Shown: piece after piece, positions 7,708-15,855 of the stretch
How positions within the stretch are numbered: the stretch's first letter is position 1
Layout: each line of letters begins with the position of its first letter
NCBI RefSeq assembly: GCF_029278605.1
Contig: NZ_CP119573.1
Coordinates: 186,001 to 250,000, forward strand
Direction: 5' to 3'
DNA length: 64,000 nt
Source: Cupriavidus sp. WKF15
GTDB taxonomy: Bacteria > Pseudomonadota > Gammaproteobacteria > Burkholderiales > Burkholderiaceae
Notes under the pieces: generated by a model
The model's database searches: none
What the model saw: only the letters and a program-made list of their open reading frames with translations
Told to the model about the DNA's origin: nothing
Made by a program: the position numbers and the translations under genes

Positions 7708-8694
7708 TCACTGGTCGGGGGTGAAGCCACTGGCCTTGATCACCGGCCCCCAATAGGCGAGTTCCTTGCGCTGGAGGCGGTCCAGCTCCGCGGCCGGCCG
7801 GAAGTCGGGGTGCAGCGTGGCGCGCGTCTGCAGCGTGGCGCGCACGTCAGGCATGGCAAGGACCTTGCCGAGCGCCGCCTGCATGCGGTCCAGTTCTGCC
7901 TTGGGCGTGCGAGCCGGAGCCCAGATGCCGGCCCAGGCTTCGCCGCTGTCGACCGCCACGCCCTGCTCCGTCGCCGTGGGCACGCCCGGCAGCAGCGGCG
8001 AGCGCGCCGCGCCGAATACGGCAATGATGCGAACCTTGCCGCTCTTGGCATGCGGCAGGATGTCCCCCGCGGTCATCACGGCCGATGAAAGCTGCCCGCC
8101 GAGCAGGTCGGTGACGAGCGGGCCGTTACCCTTGTAAGGCACGACGTTCATCGGGACACCAATGGCCTTGCCAAACTGCAGGCCGGTGAAGTGCGTCTGC
8201 CCGCCCAGGCCGGCGGTGCCAAACATGGCCTTGCCGGGGTGCGCCTTCACCCATTCCACGAAGCCCTTCATGTCGGTGACGCCCGTCTGGCTGCTGACCA
8301 CCAGCGCCAACGGATAGGAAATCACCACCGCGACGGGCGTCAGGTCAGCCAGCAGGTCGTACTTGAGCGTGGCGGGCGGGTACAGCAGCGTGGGGAAAAT
8401 GGCGGTGGCATTCGGCGCGACCATATAGGTCAATCCGTCCGGCGCGCTGTGCTTGAGCATGCCGGTCGCCACGCGGCCACCCGCGCCGGGACGGTTGTCG
8501 ACGATCACGGTCTGGCCGAGTTCGCCCTGCAGCTTCTCGGCCAGCACGCGCGCGACGGTATCGGTGGAGCCGCCTGGCGGGAAGCCGACCAGGAACTTGA
8601 TTGGCTGCTTCTCCTGCGCCTGCGCGCCGCAGGCGAATGCCAGGCCGAGTGCCAGCACACCGCAAGCTGACCTTAGGGTATGGATGAGGGCCAT
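7708..8694 (-). CDS. Bug-family tripartite tricarboxylate transporter receptor (periplasmic binding protein)
   Basis: 328 residues with an N-terminal signal peptide (cleavage expected after ...FACGAQA). It is followed by the Bug hallmark KFLVGFPPGGSTDTVARVLAEKL, NRPGAGGRVAT, and DGLTYMVAPNAT. Bug proteins bind carboxylates in the periplasm, either for a TctAB transporter or as orphan sensors. No tctA or tctB gene is present in this window. A good Shine-Dalgarno (AGGAG, about 9 bases before ATG 8694) supports the start. It sits inside the catabolic operon, so its ligand is probably the pathway's substrate. Confidence 0.92.
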   Translation of the reverse strand: MALIHTLRSACGVLALGLAFACGAQAQEKQPIKFLVGFPPGGSTDTVARVLAEKLQGELGQTVIVDNRPGAGGRVATGMLKHSAPDGLTYMVAPNATAIFPTLLYPPATLKYDLLADLTPVAVVISYPLALVVSSQTGVTDMKGFVEWVKAHPGKAMFGTAGLGGQTHFTGLQFGKAIGVPMNVVPYKGNGPLVTDLLGGQLSSAVMTAGDILPHAKSGKVRIIAVFGAARSPLLPGVPTATEQGVAVDSGEAWAGIWAPARTPKAELDRMQAALGKVLAMPDVRATLQTRATLHPDFRPAAELDRLQRKELAYWGPVIKASGFTPDQ

Positions 8695-8739
8695 CGTCTT
8701 TGTCTCCTGTGTGTATTTTTTGAACCGGCCAGGCGCCGC

Positions 8740-9876
8740 TTAGCTTTGCCTGGCCTGCCTGGCGAAACTCGCCAGGTGGTACCCGGCATCGCCGAACAGC
8801 TGGTTGATGACCATCAGGCGCTTGGCGTAGTGGCCGACGCGGCATTCGTCGGTCATGCCCATGGCGCCGTGCATCTGGATTGCCCACTGCCCGACCTGCC
8901 GGCTCGCCTGGCAGATCACCGTCTTGGCCGCCGAGACCAGCCGGCGGCGCTGCACCGGATCGCCGTCGGCGACCGCCATGGCGGCCACGCAGGCCATCGA
9001 CTTGCACTGTTCGAGCGCGATCAGCATGTCCGCGACACGGTGCTGCAGCACCTGGAACTTCGCCAGCAGCGAACCGAACTGCTTGCGCGTTTTCAGTTGC
9101 TCCGCGGTCAGGTCCAGCAGGGCTTCGAGCGCGCCGACGGCCTCCGCGCATAGCACGGCATTCGCGCGGTCAGCGGCGGCAACGATCACCGGCAGCGCGG
9201 CGCCAGCCTGGCCCAGTACCGCGTCGGCACCGGCGCCGACTTCGCGCAGCGTGAGGTGCGCGGCGCTGCGGCCATCCAGCGTGCGGAACTCGCGCACGGC
9301 CAGGCCTGGCGCGTCGGCCGGCACCAGGAAAAGCGTCACACCCTGCTCGTCGGCGGCATCGCCGGCGGTGCGCGCCGCCACGATGAAGGCATCGGCCTGC
9401 GCGCCATCGAGCACGAGCGACTTGGCACCGTCGAGAACCCAGCCGTCGCCATCAGGGCGCGCCAGCGTGCTGACGCGCGACAGCTCATAGCGGGCGTCTG
9501 CCTCGCCAATGGCCAGGGCCAACCGTGCCTCGCCCTCTGCCAGGGCCGGCAGCCACTGCTGCCGCTGCGTTGGCGTGCCGGCCTCGTCGAGCAGTTGCCC
9601 GGCCAGCACCACGCTTGACAGCCACGCACCGCCACCAAGCGCCCGGCCTAGTTCCTGCGCCACGAGCATCATTTCGGTCGGCCCCTGCTCGCTGCCGCCC
9701 ATGTCTGCCGCGAGCGGCAAGCCGAGCAGGCCAAGGTCGGCCATGGCGGCCCAGCGCGCGGCGGCCTCCTCGGCGGTCTCGGCGTCGCCACGTCGATGCG
9801 CGGGGTACTCGCCGTCGCAGAAGCGGCGCACCGCATCGCGCAGCGCGATATGTTCGTCGTTGAGTGAAAAATCCAT
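8740..9876 (-). CDS. Acyl-CoA dehydrogenase family protein, likely non-catalytic or partner subunit
   Basis: 378 residues with the three-part acyl-CoA dehydrogenase fold: N-terminal helices (MDFSLNDEHIALRDAVRRFC), a middle beta domain (DGWVLDGAKSLVLDGAQADAF), and C-terminal helices (RKQFGSLLAKFQVLQHRVADM, QMHGAMGMTDECRVGHYAKRL). Neither usual position of the catalytic glutamate shows an obvious Glu: the segment matching IVD Glu254 reads RANAVLCAEA, and the C-terminal segment reads HYAKRL. Such sequences occur as the partner subunit in alpha2-beta2 heteromeric dehydrogenases (ChsE/FadE pairs). It lies next to a second dehydrogenase gene, fitting a pair. The pairing is an inference. Confidence 0.88.
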   Translation of the reverse strand: MDFSLNDEHIALRDAVRRFCDGEYPAHRRGDAETAEEAAARWAAMADLGLLGLPLAADMGGSEQGPTEMMLVAQELGRALGGGAWLSSVVLAGQLLDEAGTPTQRQQWLPALAEGEARLALAIGEADARYELSRVSTLARPDGDGWVLDGAKSLVLDGAQADAFIVAARTAGDAADEQGVTLFLVPADAPGLAVREFRTLDGRSAAHLTLREVGAGADAVLGQAGAALPVIVAAADRANAVLCAEAVGALEALLDLTAEQLKTRKQFGSLLAKFQVLQHRVADMLIALEQCKSMACVAAMAVADGDPVQRRRLVSAAKTVICQASRQVGQWAIQMHGAMGMTDECRVGHYAKRLMVINQLFGDAGYHLASFARQARQS

Positions 9877-9891
9877 GGTCTCGGTACGGTG

Positions 9892-11079
9892 TCAGGCCGC
9901 GAGGAAGGCCTTGCTGATCAGGTTGCGCTGCACTTCGTTGACGCCGCCATAGATCGACAGCTTGCGCGCGTCGAGGTAGTTGGCCGCCAGCGCCGACAGT
10001 TCGAGCGGGCTGGCGGGTTCGTCCAGCTCGCCGCGCAGCGCCGACTCCTCGAAGGGCACGGCATGCGGGCCCGCCACTTCCACGAGCAGTTCGTAGATGG
10101 CCTGGCGCAGCTCGGTGCCGCGCACCTTGAGCATCGACGCCTCCACCGCCGGCACCCGGCTCTGCTGGTTGGCGCTGAGCAGGCGCAGCGCGGTGAATTC
10201 CAGCGCCAGCAGTTCGATCTCGAACTGCGCCAGGCGCGACTGCAGCACCGGATCGCCGTCCAGCCCCTCGCTGGCCGCGAGCGCTCGGGCGCGTTGCAAT
10301 TGCTGCTTGCACGAGCCGATGCCCGCGATGCCGGTGCGCTCATGGCCCAGCAGGTATTTGCCATAGGACCAGCCCTTGTTCAGCTCGCCCACCAGGTTCT
10401 CCACCGGCACCCGCACATTGTCGAGGTAGCACTCATTCAGGTCGGTGCCGCCTTCGAGCATGCGGATGGGCCGGACCTCAACGCCCGGGGTATTCATGTC
10501 GATCAGCAGGAACGAGATGCCCTCCTGCGGCTTGGCCGCGTTCGGGTCGGTGCGCACCAGCGCGAACATCATCGAGCACCAGTGCGCATATGAGGTCCAC
10601 ACCTTGTGGCCATTGACCACGAAATGCTTGCCGTCCGGTTCCAGCACCGCGGTGGTCCGCACCGCCGCCAGGTCGGAGCCGGCGCCGGGCTCGGAAAAGC
10701 CCTGCGCCCACCACGTATTGCTCTGGCGGATGTCCGGCAGGTACTTCGCCTTCTGCTCGGGCGTGCCGAAGGCGATCAGCACAGGCCCCAGCATCTGGAT
10801 GCCGCTGGCGATGATGCGCGGCGCGCCGCCCAGCATCGTTTCCTCGTCGAAGATATAGCGCTGCACGTGGCTCCAGCCCGGTCCGCCATGTTCCACGGGC
10901 CAGCCCGGCGTCAGCCAGCCGCGCGCTTCGAGGATGCGGAACCAGGTCACATAGTCGGCGTGTTCCAGCCGCAGGCCGAGTTCGACCTTGCGCCGGATGT
11001 CCGCGGGCAGCTTTGCCTTGACGAAGTCGCGCACCTCCTGTCGGAACGCTTCGTCAGCGGGGGAAAAAGTCAGCTTCAT
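9892..11079 (-). CDS. Acyl-CoA dehydrogenase (FadE-type, catalytic subunit candidate)
   Basis: 395 residues of FAD-dependent acyl-CoA dehydrogenase. Seen are the FAD/substrate segment WWAQGFSEPGAGSDLA, HFVVNGHKVWTSYAHW, and the C-terminal IYGGVNEVQRNLISKAFLA. The Glu position of medium-chain enzymes (Y-E-G) is glycine here; GHERTGIAG supplies a Glu at the position used by isovaleryl-CoA/long-chain enzymes. This fits the steroid/bulky-substrate FadE group, often heteromeric. The stop is 15 bases before the start of the second dehydrogenase gene, consistent with co-translation. It oxidises an acyl-CoA to an enoyl-CoA and passes electrons to ETF (not in this window). Confidence 0.92.
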   Translation of the reverse strand: MKLTFSPADEAFRQEVRDFVKAKLPADIRRKVELGLRLEHADYVTWFRILEARGWLTPGWPVEHGGPGWSHVQRYIFDEETMLGGAPRIIASGIQMLGPVLIAFGTPEQKAKYLPDIRQSNTWWAQGFSEPGAGSDLAAVRTTAVLEPDGKHFVVNGHKVWTSYAHWCSMMFALVRTDPNAAKPQEGISFLLIDMNTPGVEVRPIRMLEGGTDLNECYLDNVRVPVENLVGELNKGWSYGKYLLGHERTGIAGIGSCKQQLQRARALAASEGLDGDPVLQSRLAQFEIELLALEFTALRLLSANQQSRVPAVEASMLKVRGTELRQAIYELLVEVAGPHAVPFEESALRGELDEPASPLELSALAANYLDARKLSIYGGVNEVQRNLISKAFLAA

Positions 11080-11097
11080 AGTGTGTGTGCCGGGGGT

Positions 11098-13263
11098 TCA
11101 GGCTTGCGGGGCGCAGACGACCAGCGCATCGAGCGCGAGCACGCGGTCGGGATAGGCCACCAGCGGGTTGACATCGATCTCGGTGATCGCGGGGTTCGCG
11201 CGCATCTGCGCGCCGATCAGCGTCACGGCCCGCGCAATGGCCGCCACGTCGACTGCCGCCGCGCCGCGGATGCCACGCAACAGGGACGCCGCCTTGAGCC
11301 GGCCCAGTTCCGCGATCACATCAGCTTCAGCGAGATCCGCCGGAATCAGCCGCACATCCTTCAGCGCCTCGATCCACACACCGCCCAGGCCCACCAGTAC
11401 GACCGGCCCCCAGCCTTCATCGCGTCGTGCGCCAACCACCAACTCCAGCCCGCGCGGGCCCATCGCCTCGACCAGCACACCGTCGAGCGTCAGCCCTGGA
11501 CGGTGGGTGGCGATGTTTTCCTGCAGGCGGCTCCAGCCGGCACGCAGCGCAGCTTCATCGGTCAGGCCGACGATCACGCCGCCCACATCGCTCTTGTGCG
11601 GCAGCTCGCTTGCCTGCGCCTTGATCACCACCGGGTAGCCGATGCGCGCGGCAATCGCCGCCGCTTCGTCGGCACTCGTTGCCAATGCACCTTCGGGCAC
11701 AGTCAACCCGGCTGCGGCCAGCCACGCCTTGCCCTGATATTCCGCGAACACGCCCGAAGGCGGAACCGTGCCGGGCAACCGCACCGCCGCGGGAAGCGAC
11801 TGGCTGGCCCGATCGGCGCGCTGCAGCGCTTCGCCATAGGCCGACACCCGGGCAAGCGCGCGCAGCGCGCGGTCGGGCGAACGGAAGAACGGCACGCCGC
11901 TGGCGCGGATGGCGTCGACAAAGAAAGGCTCGATCGGGCCGCTGTCGCCGGTCACGACCAGCACTGCCGGCTTGCCGGCGCGGGCCAGCGCCGGGACGAT
12001 GTGCTCGGCCTTGTCGCGCTGCGCTACTTCGGGCCCTGCGGGAATGCTGAGCACGATGCTGCCCACGGCCGCGTCGGACAGCATGGTCAGCAGCACTTCG
12101 CCGACCAGGCCGGGGTTGCGCACGCCGATGGTGGTGTAGTCGAGCGGGTTCTCGGCCACCGCGTAGTCCGGCAGCATGGCCTTGAGGCGTGCCGTCGTCT
12201 CCTCGCCGAGGGGCGGCAACTCCAGTCCCAGCCCGTCGCAGAAGTCCAGCGCGACGTTCTTCATCGCGCCGGACCCGGTCATAAAAGCCGGGCCGCCGGC
12301 AGGCGGCACCGGGAAACGCAGCAGGATCGCTGCAGCGTCGACAAGCTCGTCAGGGGTGTCGACGAGCACGACCGCCTCGCGCGCGAGCGCCACGCAGGCG
12401 GTGGCGTGATCGCCGGCCAGCGCGCCAGTGTGGGACTGCGCCGCTTCGCGCGCCTTCTCGCTGCGGCCCGGCATCAGCATCACGATGGGCTTGCCGGCCT
12501 GGCGGGCCTTGCGCGCCAGCGAGAGGAAGGTACGAGGGCGCCGCACCTGTTCGGCGTACACGGCCAGCACACGGGTCTGCGGGTCGTCGATGTAGTGGGC
12601 AACGAAATCCTCTACGCCGAGCGACGCCTCATTCCCCGTGGAGACCACGGCGGTCAGCGGCAGTGCGCGCCCGACGAAGGCGTCGCGCATGTTCGCCGCC
12701 ATCGCCCCGCTTTGCGCCACCACGCCGATACCCGGGCGACCGCCGCACGGATAGGGCTGGACGGCCTCGAAGGTCACGGGCACGCCGGCCTCGAAATTCG
12801 TGAAGCCCATGCAGTTCGGCCCGAGCAGCAGCATGCCGGCGTCGTGCGCCGCGGCGGCCAGCTGGTCCTGCCGCTCACGGCCGGCCTCGCCGGTCTCCGC
12901 ATAGCCGGACGCGAACAGGACCGCCGCGCGGGTGCCCTTCGCGGCCAGGCTGCGCACGGCATCGAGCACGCCCGCCTCGGGAATCGCCAGCACGGCCAGG
13001 TCGATCCCGGCGGGAAGTTCATCCACCGTTTTCACACAGGCGCGGACGTTGATCTCGGTACTGCTGCGGCTGACCAGGTGAATGGCGCCGGCGTAGCCGA
13101 AGCGCTCGAGGTTAGCCAGCACGAACCCGCCAAACGACCGCGGGTCCGCCGAAGCGCCGACGATACAAACGGAGGCCGGACTGAGGACGCTGGTCACGGC
13201 GGCCACCGTGGCTTGCGCCGCCGGTCGAGGCCGTCCGGCCTGCGGAAAATCAGAGGTCTTCAT
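11098..13263 (-). CDS. Acyl-CoA synthetase, NDP-forming type (COG1042, CoA-binding + ATP-grasp)
   Basis: 721 residues from ATG 13263, chosen because AGGAAGA lies about 8 bases upstream; an ORF start at 13317 has less support. Domain order: CoA-binding Rossmann domain (ASVCIVGASADPRSFGGFV), succinyl-CoA-ligase-like flavodoxin domains with LLLGPNCMGF and the phospho-His loop SHTGALAGD, then a C-terminal ATP-grasp domain (GYPVVIKAQASELPHKSDVGG). Enzymes of this type form acyl-CoA with NDP and phosphate. It is the first gene of the long minus-strand catabolic operon, which suggests that its product activates the substrate carboxylate. Confidence 0.9.
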   Translation of the reverse strand: MKTSDFPQAGRPRPAAQATVAAVTSVLSPASVCIVGASADPRSFGGFVLANLERFGYAGAIHLVSRSSTEINVRACVKTVDELPAGIDLAVLAIPEAGVLDAVRSLAAKGTRAAVLFASGYAETGEAGRERQDQLAAAAHDAGMLLLGPNCMGFTNFEAGVPVTFEAVQPYPCGGRPGIGVVAQSGAMAANMRDAFVGRALPLTAVVSTGNEASLGVEDFVAHYIDDPQTRVLAVYAEQVRRPRTFLSLARKARQAGKPIVMLMPGRSEKAREAAQSHTGALAGDHATACVALAREAVVLVDTPDELVDAAAILLRFPVPPAGGPAFMTGSGAMKNVALDFCDGLGLELPPLGEETTARLKAMLPDYAVAENPLDYTTIGVRNPGLVGEVLLTMLSDAAVGSIVLSIPAGPEVAQRDKAEHIVPALARAGKPAVLVVTGDSGPIEPFFVDAIRASGVPFFRSPDRALRALARVSAYGEALQRADRASQSLPAAVRLPGTVPPSGVFAEYQGKAWLAAAGLTVPEGALATSADEAAAIAARIGYPVVIKAQASELPHKSDVGGVIVGLTDEAALRAGWSRLQENIATHRPGLTLDGVLVEAMGPRGLELVVGARRDEGWGPVVLVGLGGVWIEALKDVRLIPADLAEADVIAELGRLKAASLLRGIRGAAAVDVAAIARAVTLIGAQMRANPAITEIDVNPLVAYPDRVLALDALVVCAPQA

Positions 13264-13311
13264 GGGTTGAGTCTTCCTGGAAAGGGCGTTTGCCTTGCGT
13301 TGAAAGAATTC

Positions 13312-13321
13312 TGGCATACCA
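13312..13321. promoter_or_regulatory. GntR-type operator-like palindrome before the minus-strand operon
   Basis: TGGCATACCA, a TGG-N4-CCA inverted repeat of the kind bound by GntR/FadR regulators. It lies about 50 bases upstream of the acyl-CoA synthetase start. Variants recur at 13626, 22730-22760 and 24733. Confidence 0.5.
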
Positions 13322-13625
13322 TAACCGTAGTTTCAATACACCAGAAAACACTTCATCTCGAACAATCATAGGGAGTTTCCCTTAGACGGGCGGTATCTCC
13401 AGCCTTTTAAAAGCAAGCGGGGAAGTCGGTGACACCGCTACCGAAAGGCCCTTAAAGCCCCTTTCTCCGCTGCTCTGCATCGGGCTGGAATCCATATCTG
13501 GCGCCGGATTTCGGAAAATCTCCAGCCTCGCGCGGGGAGACCGAAGGCACTGTCCCGCTCTTCAGCATAGGGAACAAACGGCGCACGATCGCGAACGCCA
13601 CTCACCGGCACCATTGATCACGTCT

Positions 13626-13655
13626 TTGCATACCAGTATTTTTTTGTTGTATATT
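13626..13655 (+). promoter_or_regulatory. Promoter of the GntR-led operon with internal operator
   Basis: TTGCAT (13626-13631), 18 bases, then TATATT (13650-13655) form a sigma-70-like promoter 38 bases before ATG 13694. The operator-like TTGCATACCA (13626-13635) and ATACCAGTAT (13630-13639) overlap the -35 box and spacer, so a bound regulator would block polymerase. The same architecture is seen on the minus strand before the second GntR gene (24713-24742). Confidence 0.55.
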
Positions 13656-13693
13656 TTGACGCGACAACGAGATGCTTATACGCATTTTTCCGT

Positions 13694-14413
13694 ATGCAAC
13701 CGACCCTTCCGATGCCCACACCCACGCCTGCCATCCGCCCGAGCCGGGCAGAGGACATCCGTGCCACGCTGGAGGCCGAGATCGAAGCCGGTGTCCTGTG
13801 TCCCGGCGCGCCGCTTGACGAGCGCGAACTGGCGCAGCGCTTCGGTGTATCGCGCACGCCGGTGCGTGAAGCGCTGCAGCAGCTGGCCGCGCACGAACTG
13901 GTCAGCATTACCCCGCGCCAGGGCGCGGCGGTCGCGCGCCTGTCCGTCGGCAAGGTACGGGCAATGCTGGAATACGTGGGCGAGCTGGAATCCCTGGCAG
14001 CGCGGCTGGCCGCCCGCCGCGGCGACCAAGCGCTGCATGCTGCGCTCGACGCCGGCCTGTCGCTGTGCCGGCGCGTCGCGGCGACACCCGGTGCAATCGG
14101 CTACGCCGCCGCGAATGCGGCCTTTCACGAAGCCATCTACCAGGGCTGCCGCAACGAAATCCTCGCCGGCCATATCCGCGTGGCGCGGCGGTGCCTGCAA
14201 CGCTATCGCATGCGCGACTTCGCCTCCGGGCAGCAGGTGGCGAAGTCCCTGGAAGACCACCAGCGCATCGCCGATGCGATCCGCGCCGGCGACGAGCAGC
14301 AGGCTGCCGCCGCCATGGCCTTCCATGTGCCCGCGGGCACCACCGGCTTTGCCGAATTCCTGGCGACCGTGCCGGCCCATTTCTTCGAAGGCGGCCATGC
14401 CGCCGCGTCCTGA
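13694..14413 (+). CDS. GntR-family transcriptional regulator with FCD domain, copy 1
   Basis: 239 residues. The N-terminal winged helix reads GAPLDERELAQRFGVSRTPVREALQQLAAHELVSITPRQGAAV. A C-terminal FCD ligand domain follows with the metal/ligand histidines NAAFHEAIYQG, LEDHQRIADAI and MAFHVPAG. It is the first gene of the plus-strand operon and probably controls both divergent operons. Its C-terminus (PAGTTGFAEFLATVPAHFFEG) closely resembles that of the regulator at 23917 (PVGTTGFSEFLSTLPASYLEG), so the two are paralogues that bracket this operon. Confidence 0.93.
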   Translation: MQPTLPMPTPTPAIRPSRAEDIRATLEAEIEAGVLCPGAPLDERELAQRFGVSRTPVREALQQLAAHELVSITPRQGAAVARLSVGKVRAMLEYVGELESLAARLAARRGDQALHAALDAGLSLCRRVAATPGAIGYAAANAAFHEAIYQGCRNEILAGHIRVARRCLQRYRMRDFASGQQVAKSLEDHQRIADAIRAGDEQQAAAAMAFHVPAGTTGFAEFLATVPAHFFEGGHAAAS

Positions 14414-14442
14414 CCACAGTCCCCCAATACCCCAGGCATCCC

Positions 14443-14844
14443 ATGACCAGACCTCTCCGCTCGCTCGATGTGCCCGGCCTTGCGCACAACGCTCCCATTC
14501 CCACCGGCGCCCGCGTGGGCAATGTCATCTGCACCTCCGCCATCTCGGGCAAGGATGCGGCCACCGGTGAACTGCCCGCCGGAGCGGACGCACAGGCCGC
14601 GCACGCGTTCCGCAATCTCGCCGGCGTGCTGGCGGCCGGCGGCGGCAGCGTGGCGGACGTGGTGAAGCTCACTGTCTACGTGAAGGACAACAGCGTGCGC
14701 GACGCCATCAATGCCGAATGGCTGCAGTGCTTCCCCAACCCCGAAGACCGCCCCGCGCGGCACATCGTCGTGCATGACCTGCAGCACGGCATGCTCCTGC
14801 AACTCGAATGCCTGGCCGTCCTGGCCGGTGCCAACCAAGGCTGA
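14443..14844 (+). CDS. RidA/YjgF/Rid-family protein
   Basis: 133 residues starting at ATG 14443 (MTRPLRSLDVPGLAHNAPIP). Rid signatures are VGNVICTSAISGKDAATGEL, VVKLTVYVKDNS and RPARHIVVHDL, the Arg in the last being the substrate carboxylate-binding Arg of RidA imine deaminases. The family hydrolyses enamine/imine intermediates, and members within catabolic operons can act as hydratases or tautomerases on ring-cleavage products. It ends 5 bases before the LigJ-like hydratase start, suggesting a role with that step. Confidence 0.88.
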   Translation: MTRPLRSLDVPGLAHNAPIPTGARVGNVICTSAISGKDAATGELPAGADAQAAHAFRNLAGVLAAGGGSVADVVKLTVYVKDNSVRDAINAEWLQCFPNPEDRPARHIVVHDLQHGMLLQLECLAVLAGANQG

Positions 14845-14849
14845 ACACC

Positions 14850-15854
14850 ATGATCATCGATTCCCACGCCCACGTCGTCATGCCCCCGGAGAGCTTCCGC
14901 TACATGGCGGAACTCATCGGCGGACGCGCCAATCCGTCCACCACGCCGAAGATTCCGGATGCCTCCGTACGCAAGGCGGCCGAAGAACTGGTGCGCAGCA
15001 TGGACGCCGTCGGCACCGACGTGCAGTTCATTTCTCCGCGCCCCTACCTGCAGATGCATTCGGTCAAGCCGGGCCGCGTGACGGAGCTGTGGTCGCGCCA
15101 CTGCAACGACATCATCGCGCGCTTCGTCGCCATGTTCCCGGACCGCTTCCGCGGCGTGGCCGGCCTGCCGCAGCACATGCTGGAATCGCCGGCCGAGCGC
15201 GCCGTGCCGGAACTGGAACGCTGCGTGAATGAACTGGGCTTCGTCGGCTGCCTGATCAATCCGGATCCGACCGAGAGCGAAGGCCCGACGCCGCCGGGTC
15301 TTGGCGATCCGTTCTGGTATCCGCTCTACGAGGCCATGACGCGCCTGGACGTGCCGGGCCTGATCCATTCCGCCGGCAGCTGCAGCGCGCGCGAGTCGTA
15401 CACGCTCAAGTTCATCAACGAGGAAAGCATCGCCGTCATCTCGCTGCTGAATTCGAAGGTATTCCAGGACTTCCCGACCCTGAAGATCGTGGTGGCGCAC
15501 GGCGGTGGCGCGATTCCCTACCAGATGGGCCGCTTCCGCTCGTGGTCGGTGCGCAAGGGCGAAACCGTCACGTTCGACGAGCAACTTCGCAAGCTGTACT
15601 TCGACACCTGCAACTACTCGACCGAAGCGATCGACCTGCTGCTGAAGGTGGCCGGCACCGACAACGTGCTGTTCGGCACCGAGAAGCCCGGCACCGGCAG
15701 CGCGCGCGACCCGCTGACCGACCGCGACTATGACGACATGAAGCCGGTGATCGAAGGCATCTCGTGGCTGACCGATGCGCAGCGCAAGAACATCTTCGAA
15801 TGCAATTGCAGGCGCCTGTACTCGCGCGCCTTCCGCACCGACGAGGAGTGCTGA
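14850..15854 (+). CDS. Amidohydrolase-2 family, LigJ-like 4-oxalomesaconate hydratase
   Basis: 334 residues of the metal-dependent amidohydrolase-2 (COG2159) family. The H-x-H metal motif is IIDSHAHVV near the N-terminus. Segments that I recognise from LigJ of the Sphingobium protocatechuate 4,5-pathway are INPDPTE, FQDFPTLKIVVAHGGGAIPYQ, GRFRSW, LYFDTCNYSTEAIDLLLKV and NVLFGTE. LigJ hydrates 4-oxalomesaconate to 4-carboxy-4-hydroxy-2-oxoadipate, the substrate of LigK-type aldolases, of which three are encoded in the divergent operon. The similarity is recalled, not computed. A decarboxylase of the same superfamily (ACMSD or gamma-resorcylate type) is the main alternative. Confidence 0.78.
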   Translation: MIIDSHAHVVMPPESFRYMAELIGGRANPSTTPKIPDASVRKAAEELVRSMDAVGTDVQFISPRPYLQMHSVKPGRVTELWSRHCNDIIARFVAMFPDRFRGVAGLPQHMLESPAERAVPELERCVNELGFVGCLINPDPTESEGPTPPGLGDPFWYPLYEAMTRLDVPGLIHSAGSCSARESYTLKFINEESIAVISLLNSKVFQDFPTLKIVVAHGGGAIPYQMGRFRSWSVRKGETVTFDEQLRKLYFDTCNYSTEAIDLLLKVAGTDNVLFGTEKPGTGSARDPLTDRDYDDMKPVIEGISWLTDAQRKNIFECNCRRLYSRAFRTDEEC

Positions 15855-15855
15855 C

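Larger units (their letters stand above)
13264..13693. promoter_or_regulatory. Divergent control region of the two catabolic operons
   Basis: 430 bases between the acyl-CoA synthetase gene (minus) and the GntR gene (plus), AT-richer than its surroundings at both ends. It holds operator-like elements at 13312-13321 and 13626-13635 and a sigma-70-like promoter for the GntR gene (separate entries). The middle (about 13390-13600) shows no convincing gene on either strand. Confidence 0.6.

Noticed and set aside
10606..13371. A long plus-strand open frame opposite the acyl-CoA synthetase gene
   Set aside because: Antisense shadow: the minus-strand protein has complete CoA-binding and ATP-grasp motifs, while this frame has no recognisable domain.
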